A stretch of 64,000 bases of DNA from Nocardioides sp. S5 (GTDB lineage: Bacteria; Actinomycetota; Actinomycetes; Propionibacteriales; Nocardioidaceae), in assembly GCF_017310035.1 (NCBI RefSeq), contig NZ_CP022296.1:930001-994000 (forward strand), in the 5' to 3' direction. Positions 12,552 to 22,586 of the stretch are shown here, in pieces. The first letter of the stretch is position 1; every line of letters starts with the position of its first letter. The notes under the pieces were generated by a model. That model had not been told where the DNA came from, ran no database searches, and worked only from the letters and a program-made list of their open reading frames with translations. A program made the position numbers and the translations under genes.

Positions 12552-12892
12552 CCCCGGCGCGAGGCGAGGATCTGGCCGAGGTGGGTCTCGGCCCAGTCGG
12601 TCAGGGTCGCGATCGGCCCCGTCAGCGACGCGCCGAGCGCAGTGAGCTCGTAGTCGACCCGTGGCGGCACCTGGGCGTGCACGGTGCGGGTCAGCAGGCC
12701 GTCGCGCTCCATGGCGCGCAGCGTCTGGGTGAGCACCTTGGGCGCGACGCCGCCGACGCGTGCACGGACCTCGCTGAAGCGCAGCGACCCGTCGCGCAGC
12801 GCGCCGATGACCAGCACGGTCCACTTGTCGCCGATGCGGTCGAGGACCACGCGGGTGGGGCAGTCGGGGTCGAAGGCGTCGCCTCGATTCAT
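12515..12892 (-). CDS. HxlR-family winged-helix transcriptional regulator
   Basis: A 125-residue regulator with the HxlR fold: a conserved Cys near the N-terminus (FDPDCPTRVVLDRIGDKW), the recognition helix LRFSEVRARVGGVAPKVLTQTLRAME, and the wing DGLLTRTVHAQVPPRVDYELT. Such proteins often sense redox or electrophiles through the N-terminal Cys and control a divergent oxidoreductase. That fits the neighbour, an NAD(P)-binding protein transcribed away from a shared 92-bp region with repeated GGTTAC motifs. The ATG at 12892 is chosen. A GTG nine bases upstream is possible. Confidence 0.92.
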   Translation of the reverse strand: MNRGDAFDPDCPTRVVLDRIGDKWTVLVIGALRDGSLRFSEVRARVGGVAPKVLTQTLRAMERDGLLTRTVHAQVPPRVDYELTALGASLTGPIATLTDWAETHLGQILASRRGYDDAAEAADSR

Positions 12893-12948
12893 GGTTACCA
12901 CTAGGTACTTATAGCACGTTGAAGTGCTTGGTTACCAATGGTTACTGT
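12893..12948 (+). promoter_or_regulatory. HxlR operator/promoter region with repeated GGTTAC
   Basis: GGTTAC occurs at 12893, 12930 and 12940 in the same direction, with a degenerate GGTACT at 12904. The last two are 10 bp apart, as are (approximately) the first two. A plus-strand promoter TTGAAG (12919-12924) with TACTGT (12943-12948), spacer 18 bp, overlaps the repeats. A short inverted repeat AGCAC/GTGCT (12913-12928) lies in the middle. The layout suits autoregulation and control of the divergent gene. Confidence 0.5.
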
Positions 12949-12984
12949 CGCTCTCGTCATCCACCCACGACCGAAGGAACCCTC

Positions 12985-13569
12985 ATGAAGATCGCCCTGT
13001 TCGGCGCCACCGGCATGGTCGGCTCGCGCATCGCGGCCGAGGCCACCGCCCGCGGCCACGAGGTCACCGCGCTGAGCCGCTCGACCGGCGGCGACCTGGC
13101 CGACGCCGACGCCGTACACACCGCAGCGCAGTCCCACGACGTCGTCGTCTCCGCCACCGGTCCCAGCCGCACCGGCGAGTCGCACGAGCCCTGGCTCGCT
13201 GCCGTCTCCACCCTCATCGAGCAGGCGGGGGAGGCGCGCGTCCTCTTCGTCGGCGGCGCCGGCTCGCTGCTGACCCCCAACGGCACCCGGCTCCTCGACA
13301 CCGACGGCTTCCCCGAGGAGTACAAGGCCGAGGCCACCTCCGGTGCCGCCGCCCTCGACCTCTTCCGCGCCGCGCCGGAGTCGCTCGACTGGACCTTCGT
13401 CAGCCCCGCGCCGGTGATCGCCCCCGGCGAGCGCACCGGGTCGTACGCCACCGCGCTCGACACCCCGGCGGGCGACTTCATCAGCGCCGAGGACTACGCC
13501 GTCGTGCTCGTCGACGAGATCGAGCAGCCGCAGCACCGCCGCCAGCGCTTCACCGCCGCCACCGCCTGA
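12985..13569 (+). CDS. NAD(P)H-binding protein, NmrA/atypical SDR type
   Basis: A 194-residue Rossmann protein. The N-terminus MKIALFGATGMVGSRIAAEA carries the GxxGxxG dinucleotide motif. A short loop holds ATGPSRTGESHEPW, and WTFVSPAPVIAPGERTGSY marks the late part of an NmrA-like fold. It resembles stress-induced NAD(P)H-binding proteins often paired with HxlR regulators. The ATG at 12985 has a GAAGGA Shine-Dalgarno. It is divergent from the HxlR gene and probably under its control. The substrate, if it is catalytic, is unknown. Just after the stop lies a long palindrome (13595-13640). Confidence 0.85.
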   Translation: MKIALFGATGMVGSRIAAEATARGHEVTALSRSTGGDLADADAVHTAAQSHDVVVSATGPSRTGESHEPWLAAVSTLIEQAGEARVLFVGGAGSLLTPNGTRLLDTDGFPEEYKAEATSGAAALDLFRAAPESLDWTFVSPAPVIAPGERTGSYATALDTPAGDFISAEDYAVVLVDEIEQPQHRRQRFTAATA

Positions 13570-13594
13570 GCCGGCGGCCCCGGCTCGCAGAGCG

Positions 13595-13640
13595 GACGTC
13601 ATGGCGGGTGGTCGCTCGAACGACCACCCGCCATGACGTC
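13595..13640. repeat. Palindrome A, perfect 20-bp arms
   Basis: The left arm GACGTCATGGCGGGTGGTCG and its exact complement are separated by the hexamer CTCGAA. It lies 25 bases after the NAD(P)-binding gene's stop and 155 bases before the AbiEi/DUF559 gene. It could end the upstream transcript, but its close match to palindrome B at 14721-14764 suggests a dispersed element. Confidence 0.85.
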
Positions 13641-13795
13641 GCCCAGCCGGGGCCTTGCGGTCCCGGGCCAGAAGACATCCACAGTCCTGCGCTCACCGCC
13701 GTCCTCCACAGGCCGGGCACGACGGGGTCGAACGAGGACCGACGTCGCTCCACGCTGGCGGGATGGAGCACGAGGTTCCGAAGAGGCGCAGCTCG

Positions 13796-14707
13796 ATGGC
13801 CCGGCGGCGGGTCACCCGTCTGGCTGATCGCCAAGGAGGTGTGGTGTCGCGGCGCCAGGCGTACGACGCGGGCCTCACGCGCGGAGAGGTGCGGGCGCAG
13901 GTCCGGGCCCATCGCTGGCAACGCGTCTGGTCGCGCTCCCTCTGCCTGCACACCGGTCCTGTCTCCGAAGAGGGCCTCGACTGGGCAGCCGTCTTCGAGG
14001 GTGGCGACCGAGCCCTGCTCGACGCAGAGGCGTCCCTCGTTGCGTCCGGGCTGCAGAACTACGACGTGGCGAGCCGGCGAGTCTCGGTGCCGCGTGGCGT
14101 CAAGCCGTTGGTCGGCACAGGTCTCGACATCCGACGGACCCGGCGGTGGTCGGCCGACGACCGGGCCCCGTCAGGAGTGCCCCGGACCAGGGTGCCCGTG
14201 GCGGCGGTGCGCGCCGCCATGTGGGCGGCCAGCGACAAGCAGGCCGCGCTCCTGCTCACCATGCCGGTCCAGCAGGGCCTCACCACCGCGACACTGCTGG
14301 GGCAGGCCCTCCTCGACGTACGCCGCGACCGGCGACGGTCGTTGATGCACGACCTGGTGCTCGACCTCGTCGGCGGCGTCAGGTCGGTGGGCGAGCTCGA
14401 CTTCGCGCGGGAGTGCCGCCGACGCGGCTTCCCCGAGCCGACCCGCCAGACGGTCAGGCGCGGCAGGGACGGGCGCTACTACCTCGACGTGTGCTGGGAC
14501 GACTTCGCCCTGGTGGTCGAGATCGACGGGATCCACCACTCGTGGGCCACCACGGTCGTCCCGGACGCGCTGCGCCAGAACGACGTCGCGCTCGGCGGAG
14601 CGACCGTGCTGCGCCTGCCGCTCCTCGGACTGCGCGTCGCTGCAGACGACTTCTTCGCCCAGGTCGAGTGCGGACTCCGCGCCGGTGGATGGCGGTCGGC
14701 GGCGTGA
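13796..14707 (+). CDS. AbiEi-type antitoxin-like N-terminus with C-terminal DUF559 nuclease-like domain
   Basis: A 303-residue protein of a type abundant in Nocardioides-like genomes. Residues 1-60 resemble the AbiEi winged-helix region (TRLADRQGGVVSRRQAYDAG). A variable middle follows. The C-terminal 100 residues carry the DUF559/Vsr-like PD-(D/E)XK pattern: RYYLDVCWDDFALVVEIDG with an Asp and a Glu in the expected places, then HH and a late hydrophobic strand TVLRLPLLGL. DNA binding and cleavage are inferred from the families. No AbiEii toxin gene is adjacent. The start at 13796 has GAAGAGG nine bases upstream, and an ATG at 13763 is an alternative. Near-identical palindromes bracket the gene. 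Confidence 0.8.
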   Translation: MARRRVTRLADRQGGVVSRRQAYDAGLTRGEVRAQVRAHRWQRVWSRSLCLHTGPVSEEGLDWAAVFEGGDRALLDAEASLVASGLQNYDVASRRVSVPRGVKPLVGTGLDIRRTRRWSADDRAPSGVPRTRVPVAAVRAAMWAASDKQAALLLTMPVQQGLTTATLLGQALLDVRRDRRRSLMHDLVLDLVGGVRSVGELDFARECRRRGFPEPTRQTVRRGRDGRYYLDVCWDDFALVVEIDGIHHSWATTVVPDALRQNDVALGGATVLRLPLLGLRVAADDFFAQVECGLRAGGWRSAA

Positions 14708-14720
14708 CGTCGAACGCCGT

Positions 14721-14764
14721 ACGTCATGGCCGGTGGTCGCCCGGACGACCACCCGCCATGACGT
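14721..14764. repeat. Palindrome B, second copy beside the AbiEi/DUF559 gene
   Basis: 19-bp arms (ACGTCATGGCCGGTGGTCG and CGACCACCCGCCATGACGT) have one mismatch and a CCCGGA loop. The right arm is identical over 19 bases to the right arm of palindrome A. It lies between the stops of the AbiEi/DUF559 gene and the convergent coaA, so it may also work as a bidirectional terminator. Confidence 0.85.
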
Positions 14765-14803
14765 TGCGGGAGGAGGGCCGGCGCGGGCACGGCCGCGTAC
14801 GCC

Positions 14804-15799
14804 TCAGAGCTTGCGCAGGCGGACGTAGCGCACCGAGTGGTCGGTGTCCTTGCGCAGCACCAGGTTGGCGCGCGAGCGGGTGGGAGCGACGTTCTGCACG
14901 AGGTTGGGCTCGTTGATCGAGTCCCAGATGCGAGTGGCCTGGTCGACGGCCTCGTCGTGCGAGAGCGCGGCGTACTTGCGGAAGTAGGACGCCGGGTCGC
15001 GGAAGGCGGTCTCGCGCAGGCGCAGGAAGCGGTCGACGTACCACCGCTTGATGTCGGCGAGCGCGGCGTCGACGTAGACGGAGAAGTCGAAGAAGTCGCT
15101 CACTGCCAAGCCGGTGCGGCCGTCCTCGCGCACCCGCGCGGGCTGGAGCACGTTGAGGCCCTCGACGATGACGATGTCGGGGCGCTTGACCACGACCCGC
15201 TCGTCGGGCAGCACGTCGTAGACCAGGTGGGAGTAGATCGGGGCCTCGACCTCGTCGCGCCCGGACTTGATGTCGATCACGAACTTGAGCAGCGCGCGGC
15301 GGTCGTAGGACTCCGGGAAGCCCTTGCGGTGCAGCAGGCCGCGGCGCTCGAGCTCGGCGTTGGGGAGCAGGAAGCCGTCGGTGGTGACGAGCGCGACGTT
15401 GGGGTGCTCGGGCCAGTGCGCCAGCATCTGCTGCAGCACGCGGGCGGTCGTGGACTTGCCGACGGCCACCGAGCCGGCGAGGCCGATCACGAAGGGCGTA
15501 CGCGGCGGGGTGACGCGGTGCAGGAACTCCTCCTGCTCGCGGTGGAGGCGGGAGTTGGCGGCGACGTAGAGGCTGAGCAGTCGCGAGAGCGGCAGGTAGA
15601 CCTGCTCGATCTCGCGGAGGTCCAGCTGGTCGCCCAGGCCGCGCAGCCGGGTGACCTCGTCGGGCGTCAGGCTGGTCTCGGCCGTGCCGGCCAGCTGCGC
15701 CCACGCGGCTCGCTCGAGCTCGACGTAGGGGGAGACCTCGCCGGCGTGGCTCGCACCATGGCCGGAGCCGCCGTGGTGCGGCTCCAGGACCTCGGACAT
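14804..15799 (-). CDS. coaA: Type I pantothenate kinase
   Basis: Phosphorylates pantothenate, the first and regulated step of coenzyme A synthesis. The 331 residues match the prokaryotic type I (CoaA) family. The Walker A motif [12 protein letters not shown] lies at residues 106-117. [28 protein letters not shown] follows, giving the substrate-binding region. [10 protein letters not shown] carries the Walker B-like segment, and the C-terminus [15 protein letters not shown] is typical. Transcribed alone and opposite to its neighbours. CACAAT seven bases before the ATG suggests a short or absent leader. Confidence 0.97.
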   Translation of the reverse strand: MSEVLEPHHGGSGHGASHAGEVSPYVELERAAWAQLAGTAETSLTPDEVTRLRGLGDQLDLREIEQVYLPLSRLLSLYVAANSRLHREQEEFLHRVTPPRTPFVIGLAGSVAVGKSTTARVLQQMLAHWPEHPNVALVTTDGFLLPNAELERRGLLHRKGFPESYDRRALLKFVIDIKSGRDEVEAPIYSHLVYDVLPDERVVVKRPDIVIVEGLNVLQPARVREDGRTGLAVSDFFDFSVYVDAALADIKRWYVDRFLRLRETAFRDPASYFRKYAALSHDEAVDQATRIWDSINEPNLVQNVAPTRSRANLVLRKDTDHSVRYVRLRKL

Positions 15800-15864
15800 G
15801 GGTGCGATTGTGGCACCGCGGCGGAGCGCGGCCGTGCAGCGCCCTGCCGATAGACTCCCGGCCC

Positions 15865-17708
<1,844 letters not shown>

Positions 17709-17709
<1 letters not shown>

Positions 17710-18062
17710 TGCCGGTCATCGGCGTGGGCATCGACGTGGTCGACATCGACCGCTTCGTGCAGTCCCTCGAGCGCACCCCTGCCCTGCGCGACCGGCTGTT
17801 CACCGCGGACGAGGCCACGCGCCCGCCCGCGTCGCTGGCGGCGCGGTTCGCCGCGAAGGAAGCGATGGCCAAGGCCCTCGGCGCGCCGGTCGGGATGGCC
17901 TGGCACGACGCCGAGATCGTCTCGGAGGAGACCGGGCGCCCGCGCTTCCAGATCCGCGGGACGGTCGCCGCGCGCGCCGAGCAGCTCGGCGTCGCCCACG
18001 TCCACGTCTCGCTGTCCCACGACGCCGGCATCGCCTCGGCCGTCGTGGTCCTGGAGGGCTAG
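17709..18062 (+). CDS. acpS: Holo-[acyl-carrier-protein] synthase
   Basis: Transfers 4'-phosphopantetheine from CoA to acyl carrier protein. The 117-residue length is normal. The family signatures are [13 protein letters not shown] with the metal-binding Asp9 and [12 protein letters not shown] with Lys50/Glu51. The ATG overlaps the glmS stop by one base (TAATG), indicating coupled translation in the glmS-acpS-nnr-alr run. The CoA used here ultimately depends on coaA, 2 kb away on the other strand. Confidence 0.96.
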
Positions 18063-18065
18063 GCC

Positions 18066-19466
18066 GTGCTGCGCGCCCACGCCGTCGAGGACGTACGCCG
18101 TGCGGAGGCCGCCGCGATGGCGCGCCTGGCCGACGGTGCGCTGATGCAACGCGCTGCCGCCGGACTGGCCGCGGCCGTCGTCGACGTGCTGGGCGGCGCC
18201 TACGGCCGCCGGGTGCTGCTGCTCGTCGGCCCGGGCGACAACGGCGGGGACGCGCTCTGGGCCGGCGCACGCCTGGCCGGTCGCGGGACGCAGGTCGAGG
18301 CGCTCCTGCTGGCGGACCGTGCCCACGAGGCCGGTCTCCGCGCACTTCGAGCCGCCGGCGGTCGTGCCACGAGCGAGGCCGCCGGCCTCCACCCCTCACC
18401 GGACCTGGTCGTCGACGGCATCGTCGGGATCGGCGGACGGCCGGGCCTCGCACCCGCCGCGGTCGCAGCCCTCGACCGCTTCGCCGGCGTGCCGGTGGTC
18501 GCCGTCGACGTCCCGTCGGGCGTCGACGTGGACACCGGCCGGCTCGGGGGCCCCCACGTGCAGGCCCACGTCACCGTCACCTTCGGCACCCACAAGGTGG
18601 CCCACCTCGTCGACCCGGCGGCCAACGCCTGCGGTGCGCTGCACCTGGTGGACCTCGACCTCGACCCCGACGAGCTCGGTGCACCTGTCGTCGAGGCGCT
18701 CCAGCCCGACGACGTGCGTGCGCTGCTGCCGCACCCCTCGGACGTCGCGCACAAGTACACCCGCGGCGTCGTCGGCGTACGCGCCGGCTCGGGCACCTAC
18801 CCCGGCGCCGCGCTGCTCGCGGTGTCCGGCGCGAACACCGGCCTCGCCGGCATGGTCCGCTACGTCGGCCCCGAGGACATCGCCCACACGGTGCGCAGCG
18901 CGCACCCGGAGGTCGTCGGCGCCGGCCGCGTGCAGGCGTGGGTCGTGGGGCCGGGCGGGGGAGACGACGCGGGCACGATGCTCGCCGACGCGCGCGCCGA
19001 CGGCGTGCCCCTGGTGGTCGACGCCGACGCGCTGCGCCATGTCGACGGACCGCTGCCCGGCTGCGTCCTCACCCCCCACGCCGGCGAGCTGGCCGCGATG
19101 CTCGGCGTCGAGCGCGCCGAGGTCGAGGCCGCGCCGCTCGGCTTCGCCCGCGACGCCGCCCGCCGGTGGGACTGCGTCGTGCTGCTCAAGGGCCACCACA
19201 CGCTCGTCGCCGACCCGGCCGGTCACGTCCGCGTCACCACCACGGGAGTGCCGTGGCTGGCCACCGCGGGCGCCGGCGACGTCCTCGCCGGACTGGTCGG
19301 TGCCCTGCTGGCGGCGGGACTCGAGGCGTACGACGCCGCGTCCGTCGGCTCGTGGGTGCACGGGGCGGCGGCGACCGAGGCCTCGGCCGGCGGTCCGCTG
19401 ACCGCGAGCCGGGTGGCCGTCCAGATCCCTCGTCTCGTGCGCGACGTCCTGCCTGGTTTGGGATGA
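18066..19466 (+). CDS. nnr: Bifunctional NAD(P)H-hydrate epimerase / ADP-dependent NAD(P)H-hydrate dehydratase
   Basis: Repairs hydrated NAD(P)H. The N-terminal YjeF_N epimerase domain (about 1-210) shows QRAAAGLAAAV, the phosphate loop VGPGDNGGDALWAG (Asn59-Asp62) and VAVDVPSGVDVDTG. The C-terminal ribokinase-like dehydratase domain (about 220-466) shows TPHAGELAAMLG, VVLLKGHHTLVADP and TAGAGDVLAGLVGALLA. Both are complete, giving the usual fused length of 466. The GTG start lies three bases after the acpS stop. The alr start follows seven bases after its stop, so it belongs to the same operon. Confidence 0.95.
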   Translation: MLRAHAVEDVRRAEAAAMARLADGALMQRAAAGLAAAVVDVLGGAYGRRVLLLVGPGDNGGDALWAGARLAGRGTQVEALLLADRAHEAGLRALRAAGGRATSEAAGLHPSPDLVVDGIVGIGGRPGLAPAAVAALDRFAGVPVVAVDVPSGVDVDTGRLGGPHVQAHVTVTFGTHKVAHLVDPAANACGALHLVDLDLDPDELGAPVVEALQPDDVRALLPHPSDVAHKYTRGVVGVRAGSGTYPGAALLAVSGANTGLAGMVRYVGPEDIAHTVRSAHPEVVGAGRVQAWVVGPGGGDDAGTMLADARADGVPLVVDADALRHVDGPLPGCVLTPHAGELAAMLGVERAEVEAAPLGFARDAARRWDCVVLLKGHHTLVADPAGHVRVTTTGVPWLATAGAGDVLAGLVGALLAAGLEAYDAASVGSWVHGAAATEASAGGPLTASRVAVQIPRLVRDVLPGLG

Positions 19467-19473
19467 TCGAGGC

Positions 19474-20628
19474 ATGAGCGATCCCGTGCCCTCGCGCGCC
19501 GAGATCGTGGTCGACCTCGCCGCGGTCCGCCACAACGTGCGGGTCCTCCAGGACGTCGTCGCCGGTGACGGGCCGGTGCAGCTGATGGTCGTGGTCAAGG
19601 CCGACGGCTACGGACACGGCATGGTCGAGGTCGCCGGGGCAGCGCGCGCGGCCGGTGCCGACTGGCTCGGGGTCGCGACGATCGACGAGGCGCTCGCCCT
19701 GCGTGCGGCGGGCGACCGCGGGCCGCTGCTGTGCTGGCTCAGTGCTCCGGGCGACGACTTCGCAGCCGCCGTCGCCACGGACGTCGAGGTCACCGCCTAC
19801 TCGCAAGCGGAGCTGGAGGAGATCGCTGCCGTCGGCGGTGCCCGCGTGCAGCTCAAGGTCGACACCGGCCTCTCGCGCGGTGGTGCACCCCGGGCGCTGT
19901 GGCACGACCTGTTCGCCGGCGCGAGCGACCTCGAGCGCGAGGGCCGGATCACCGTCACCGGCATCTGGTCGCACCTCGCGGCCAGCGACGAGCCCGACCA
20001 CCCCGCCAACGACGCCCAGGAAGCGGCCTTCCGCGATGCGCTGGCCCTCGCCGCGTCGGCCGGGCTCGAGCCGGGCGTGCGGCACCTGGCCAACTCCGCC
20101 GCCGCGGTCCTGCGCCCCTCGGCCCGCTTCGACCTGGTCCGCTGCGGCATCGCCGCCTACGGCCTCGACCCCGCGCCCGGTGCCAGCCCGGAGCTCGGGC
20201 TGCGCCCCGCGATGACGGTCCGCGCCCGGCTCGTGCTGAGCAAGGAGGTCGTTGCCGGCGACGGCGTGTCCTACGGGCACACCTGGCGCGCCGAGGAGGA
20301 CACGACCGTCGGGCTGGTGCCCGCGGGCTACGGCGAGGGCATCCCGCGCGTGGCGGGCAACACCGCCGAGGTGTGGGTGGACGGCGTACGCCGCCCGATC
20401 CGTGGCCGGGTGTGCATGGACCAGCTCGTCGTCGACCTCGGCGGCGAGCTGCCGCCCCCCGGCACGGAGGTGGTGCTCTTCGGCCCCGGTGACCGCGGCG
20501 AGCCGACGGCCCAGGACTGGGCCGAGGCGGTCGACACCATCAACTACGAGATCGTCACGCGCATCGGCGGCCGGTTCACGCGCCGGCACGTCGACAGCGA
20601 CGTGACCCCAGGAGGACACGCCAGGTGA
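19474..20628 (+). CDS. alr: Alanine racemase
   Basis: PLP enzyme that makes D-alanine for peptidoglycan. The 384 residues are full length. The PLP lysine Lys42 is in VVKADGYGHGM, the catalytic tyrosine Tyr267 is in GVSYGHTWR, VDTGLSRGG follows the barrel pattern, and GRVCMDQLVVDLG is the C-terminal domain signature. The ATG has GATGAT six bases upstream, a possible internal leaderless promoter. The last bases overlap the next gene's GTG (GTGA). Confidence 0.97.
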   Translation: MSDPVPSRAEIVVDLAAVRHNVRVLQDVVAGDGPVQLMVVVKADGYGHGMVEVAGAARAAGADWLGVATIDEALALRAAGDRGPLLCWLSAPGDDFAAAVATDVEVTAYSQAELEEIAAVGGARVQLKVDTGLSRGGAPRALWHDLFAGASDLEREGRITVTGIWSHLAASDEPDHPANDAQEAAFRDALALAASAGLEPGVRHLANSAAAVLRPSARFDLVRCGIAAYGLDPAPGASPELGLRPAMTVRARLVLSKEVVAGDGVSYGHTWRAEEDTTVGLVPAGYGEGIPRVAGNTAEVWVDGVRRPIRGRVCMDQLVVDLGGELPPPGTEVVLFGPGDRGEPTAQDWAEAVDTINYEIVTRIGGRFTRRHVDSDVTPGGHAR

Positions 20629-21692
20629 GCATCAAGGGACGCATCTTCGGCACCGTGGTCGGCGCTGCCGGCCTCGCCGCTGCCGCGGGCGCGGTCGGCA
20701 TCGCCCGGCAGAACCGGATCATCGGCAACCGCGCCGCGGGCGAGCGGGTCGAGTTCGGGGAGCTGCGCAGCCCCCGCCGCGTGGTCGTCACCGACGACGC
20801 GGTCGACCTGCACGTCGAGATCGACGACCCGGCCGACTTCGGCGCGCCCGTGCCGGCCGACGACGACCTCACCCTCGTCTTCGTCCACGGCTACTCCCTC
20901 AACCTCGACTGCTGGCACTTCCAGCGCGCGGCCTACCGGGGGCAGGCCCGCACGGTCTTCTTCGACCAGCGCAGCCACGGCCGCTCGGGCCGGTCCGACG
21001 AGGACCACTGCACCATCGAGCAGCTCGGCCACGACCTGCGGCGCGTCATCGAGGACACCGTCCCCGGGAGGTGCGTCGTGGTGGGGCACTCGATGGGCGG
21101 GATGAGCGTCATCTCGCTGGCCGAGCACCACCCCGACCTCTTCGGCGACAAGGTCCTCGGCGCCGCCCTCATCTCCACCACCGCCGGCGGGCTGGACCCA
21201 GGTCGCATCCTCTTCCCGATGGTGCCGCTCGGCCTCGGTGGCCGGTTCGTCGGCCGGGCGGTGCGCACCCTCGACCGGGGGCACCGGGTGGTCGACCTGG
21301 CCCGATCGTGGGGGCACGCCGTGGCCGACGTCTTCACCGACCGCTACGCCTTCGGGACCGACCAGGTCCCCGCCTCGCACGTCGAGTTCGTCTACTCCAT
21401 GCTGAACGCGACCCCCTTCGCGGTGGTCGCCGACTTCTACCCAGCCTTCGCGACGCTCGACAACTTCGACCACCTCGAGGCGCTGAGTCGCGTGCCCACC
21501 GCGATCATCTGCGGCACCGAGGACAAGATCACCTCGGTGGGGCACAGCCGCAAGCTGCACAGCCGCATCCCCGGCTCCAGCCTGCTGGAGTGCGAGGGCG
21601 CCGGGCACATGGTGCTGCTGGAGCGCCACAAGGAGGTCACCGCCGAGCTCGACGACCTGATCTCGCTGGCCCAGGCGCGGGGCGTGCGATGA
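20625..21692 (+). CDS. Alpha/beta-fold hydrolase
   Basis: A 355-residue hydrolase with an N-terminal hydrophobic segment (about 7-25, GTVVGAAGLAAAAGAVGIA) that could anchor it in the membrane. The core has the oxyanion HGYSLNLDCWHFQ region, FFDQRSHGRSG, the nucleophile elbow VVGHSMGGMSVISLAEHHP with its Ser, and a late AGHMVLLERH with the catalytic His. The Asp is probably in ICGTEDKITS. A hydrolase at this position between alr and tsaE recurs in actinobacteria, but its substrate is not established. It overlaps alr by four bases and the next gene by four. Confidence 0.9.
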   Translation: MSIKGRIFGTVVGAAGLAAAAGAVGIARQNRIIGNRAAGERVEFGELRSPRRVVVTDDAVDLHVEIDDPADFGAPVPADDDLTLVFVHGYSLNLDCWHFQRAAYRGQARTVFFDQRSHGRSGRSDEDHCTIEQLGHDLRRVIEDTVPGRCVVVGHSMGGMSVISLAEHHPDLFGDKVLGAALISTTAGGLDPGRILFPMVPLGLGGRFVGRAVRTLDRGHRVVDLARSWGHAVADVFTDRYAFGTDQVPASHVEFVYSMLNATPFAVVADFYPAFATLDNFDHLEALSRVPTAIICGTEDKITSVGHSRKLHSRIPGSSLLECEGAGHMVLLERHKEVTAELDDLISLAQARGVR

Positions 21693-22576
21693 GCCTCGAC
21701 GTACGCCGCGTGGGTCCCGAGGCCGCCGCAGACGTGCTGGCCGTGGTGCAGGAGGCGTTCGGGGCCCGGCCGGTCCTCGACCCGCCGGCCGACGCCCTCG
21801 CCGAGGACGCCGACTCCATCGCCCGGATGCTGGCGCGCCGCGGCGGGCTGCTCGCAACGCTCGACGGGGAACCGGTGGGCTGCGCGATCCTCGACGTGGC
21901 TCCCGACGGGCTCGTGCTGCGGCGCTTCGGCGTGCTGCCGTCCGCGCAGGGTCGCGGGGTCGCGACGGCCCTGGTCGGGGCGGCTCGTGACGCCGCGCTC
22001 GGCCGCCCGGCCGTGGTGGTGGTGGCCCGCGAGGAGCTGCCGGCGACCATCGCCTTCTGGGAGCGCCACGGCTTCGTCGAGACGACCCGCTCCAGCCCCT
22101 ACGTCACCCTTGCCCTGCCGCTGGCGACCGACGTCGACGCACCCGACGCCGAGACGATGCGCGGGCTGGGGGAGCGGGTGGGGCGGAGCCTCGTCGCGGG
22201 CGACCTCGTCGTGCTCACCGGCGAGCTGGGGGCGGGCAAGACGACCTTCACCCAGGGCCTCGGCACCGGCCTGCAGGTCCGCGGCGGCGTCACGTCCCCG
22301 ACCTTCGTGATCTCGCGGGTGCACCCCTCGCTCGTCGGGGGTCCGGACCTCGTGCACGTCGACGCCTACCGGCTCGGCGGCCTCGCCGAGCTCGACGACC
22401 TCGACCTCGACGCCTCGCTGGACGAGGCCGTCACGGTCGTCGAGTGGGGAGCGGGCCTCGCCGAGGCCCTCGCCGAGTCGCGGCTCGAGGTCGTCATCGA
22501 GCGGGTCGTGGGCCAGGCGCCCGACGACGAGCTCGACCCGCGCCGCGTTTGCCTGCGCTGGGTCGCGGGCCAGTAA
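21689..22576 (+). CDS. tsaE: GNAT acetyltransferase fused to TsaE, tRNA t6A ATPase subunit
   Basis: A 295-residue fusion. Residues 1-145 form a GNAT domain with the acetyl-CoA loop PSAQGRGVATALV (about 84-96) and a closing IAFWERHGFVET block. Residues 150-295 are TsaE, the ATPase that drives t6A37 modification of ANN-decoding tRNAs with TsaB and TsaD. They show the P-loop GELGAGKTTFTQG (178-190), SPTFVISRVH, and HVDAYRL with the Walker B Asp. Ordinary TsaE is about 150 residues, so the GNAT part is extra. It overlaps the hydrolase stop by four bases and is followed by tsaB, rimI and tsaD. Confidence 0.93.
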   Translation: MSLDVRRVGPEAAADVLAVVQEAFGARPVLDPPADALAEDADSIARMLARRGGLLATLDGEPVGCAILDVAPDGLVLRRFGVLPSAQGRGVATALVGAARDAALGRPAVVVVAREELPATIAFWERHGFVETTRSSPYVTLALPLATDVDAPDAETMRGLGERVGRSLVAGDLVVLTGELGAGKTTFTQGLGTGLQVRGGVTSPTFVISRVHPSLVGGPDLVHVDAYRLGGLAELDDLDLDASLDEAVTVVEWGAGLAEALAESRLEVVIERVVGQAPDDELDPRRVCLRWVAGQ

Positions 22577-22586
22577 CCTCGACGCC

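Noticed and set aside
15841..15864. glmS ribozyme
   Set aside because: The gene starts almost at its -10 element, so there is no leader to hold the ribozyme.
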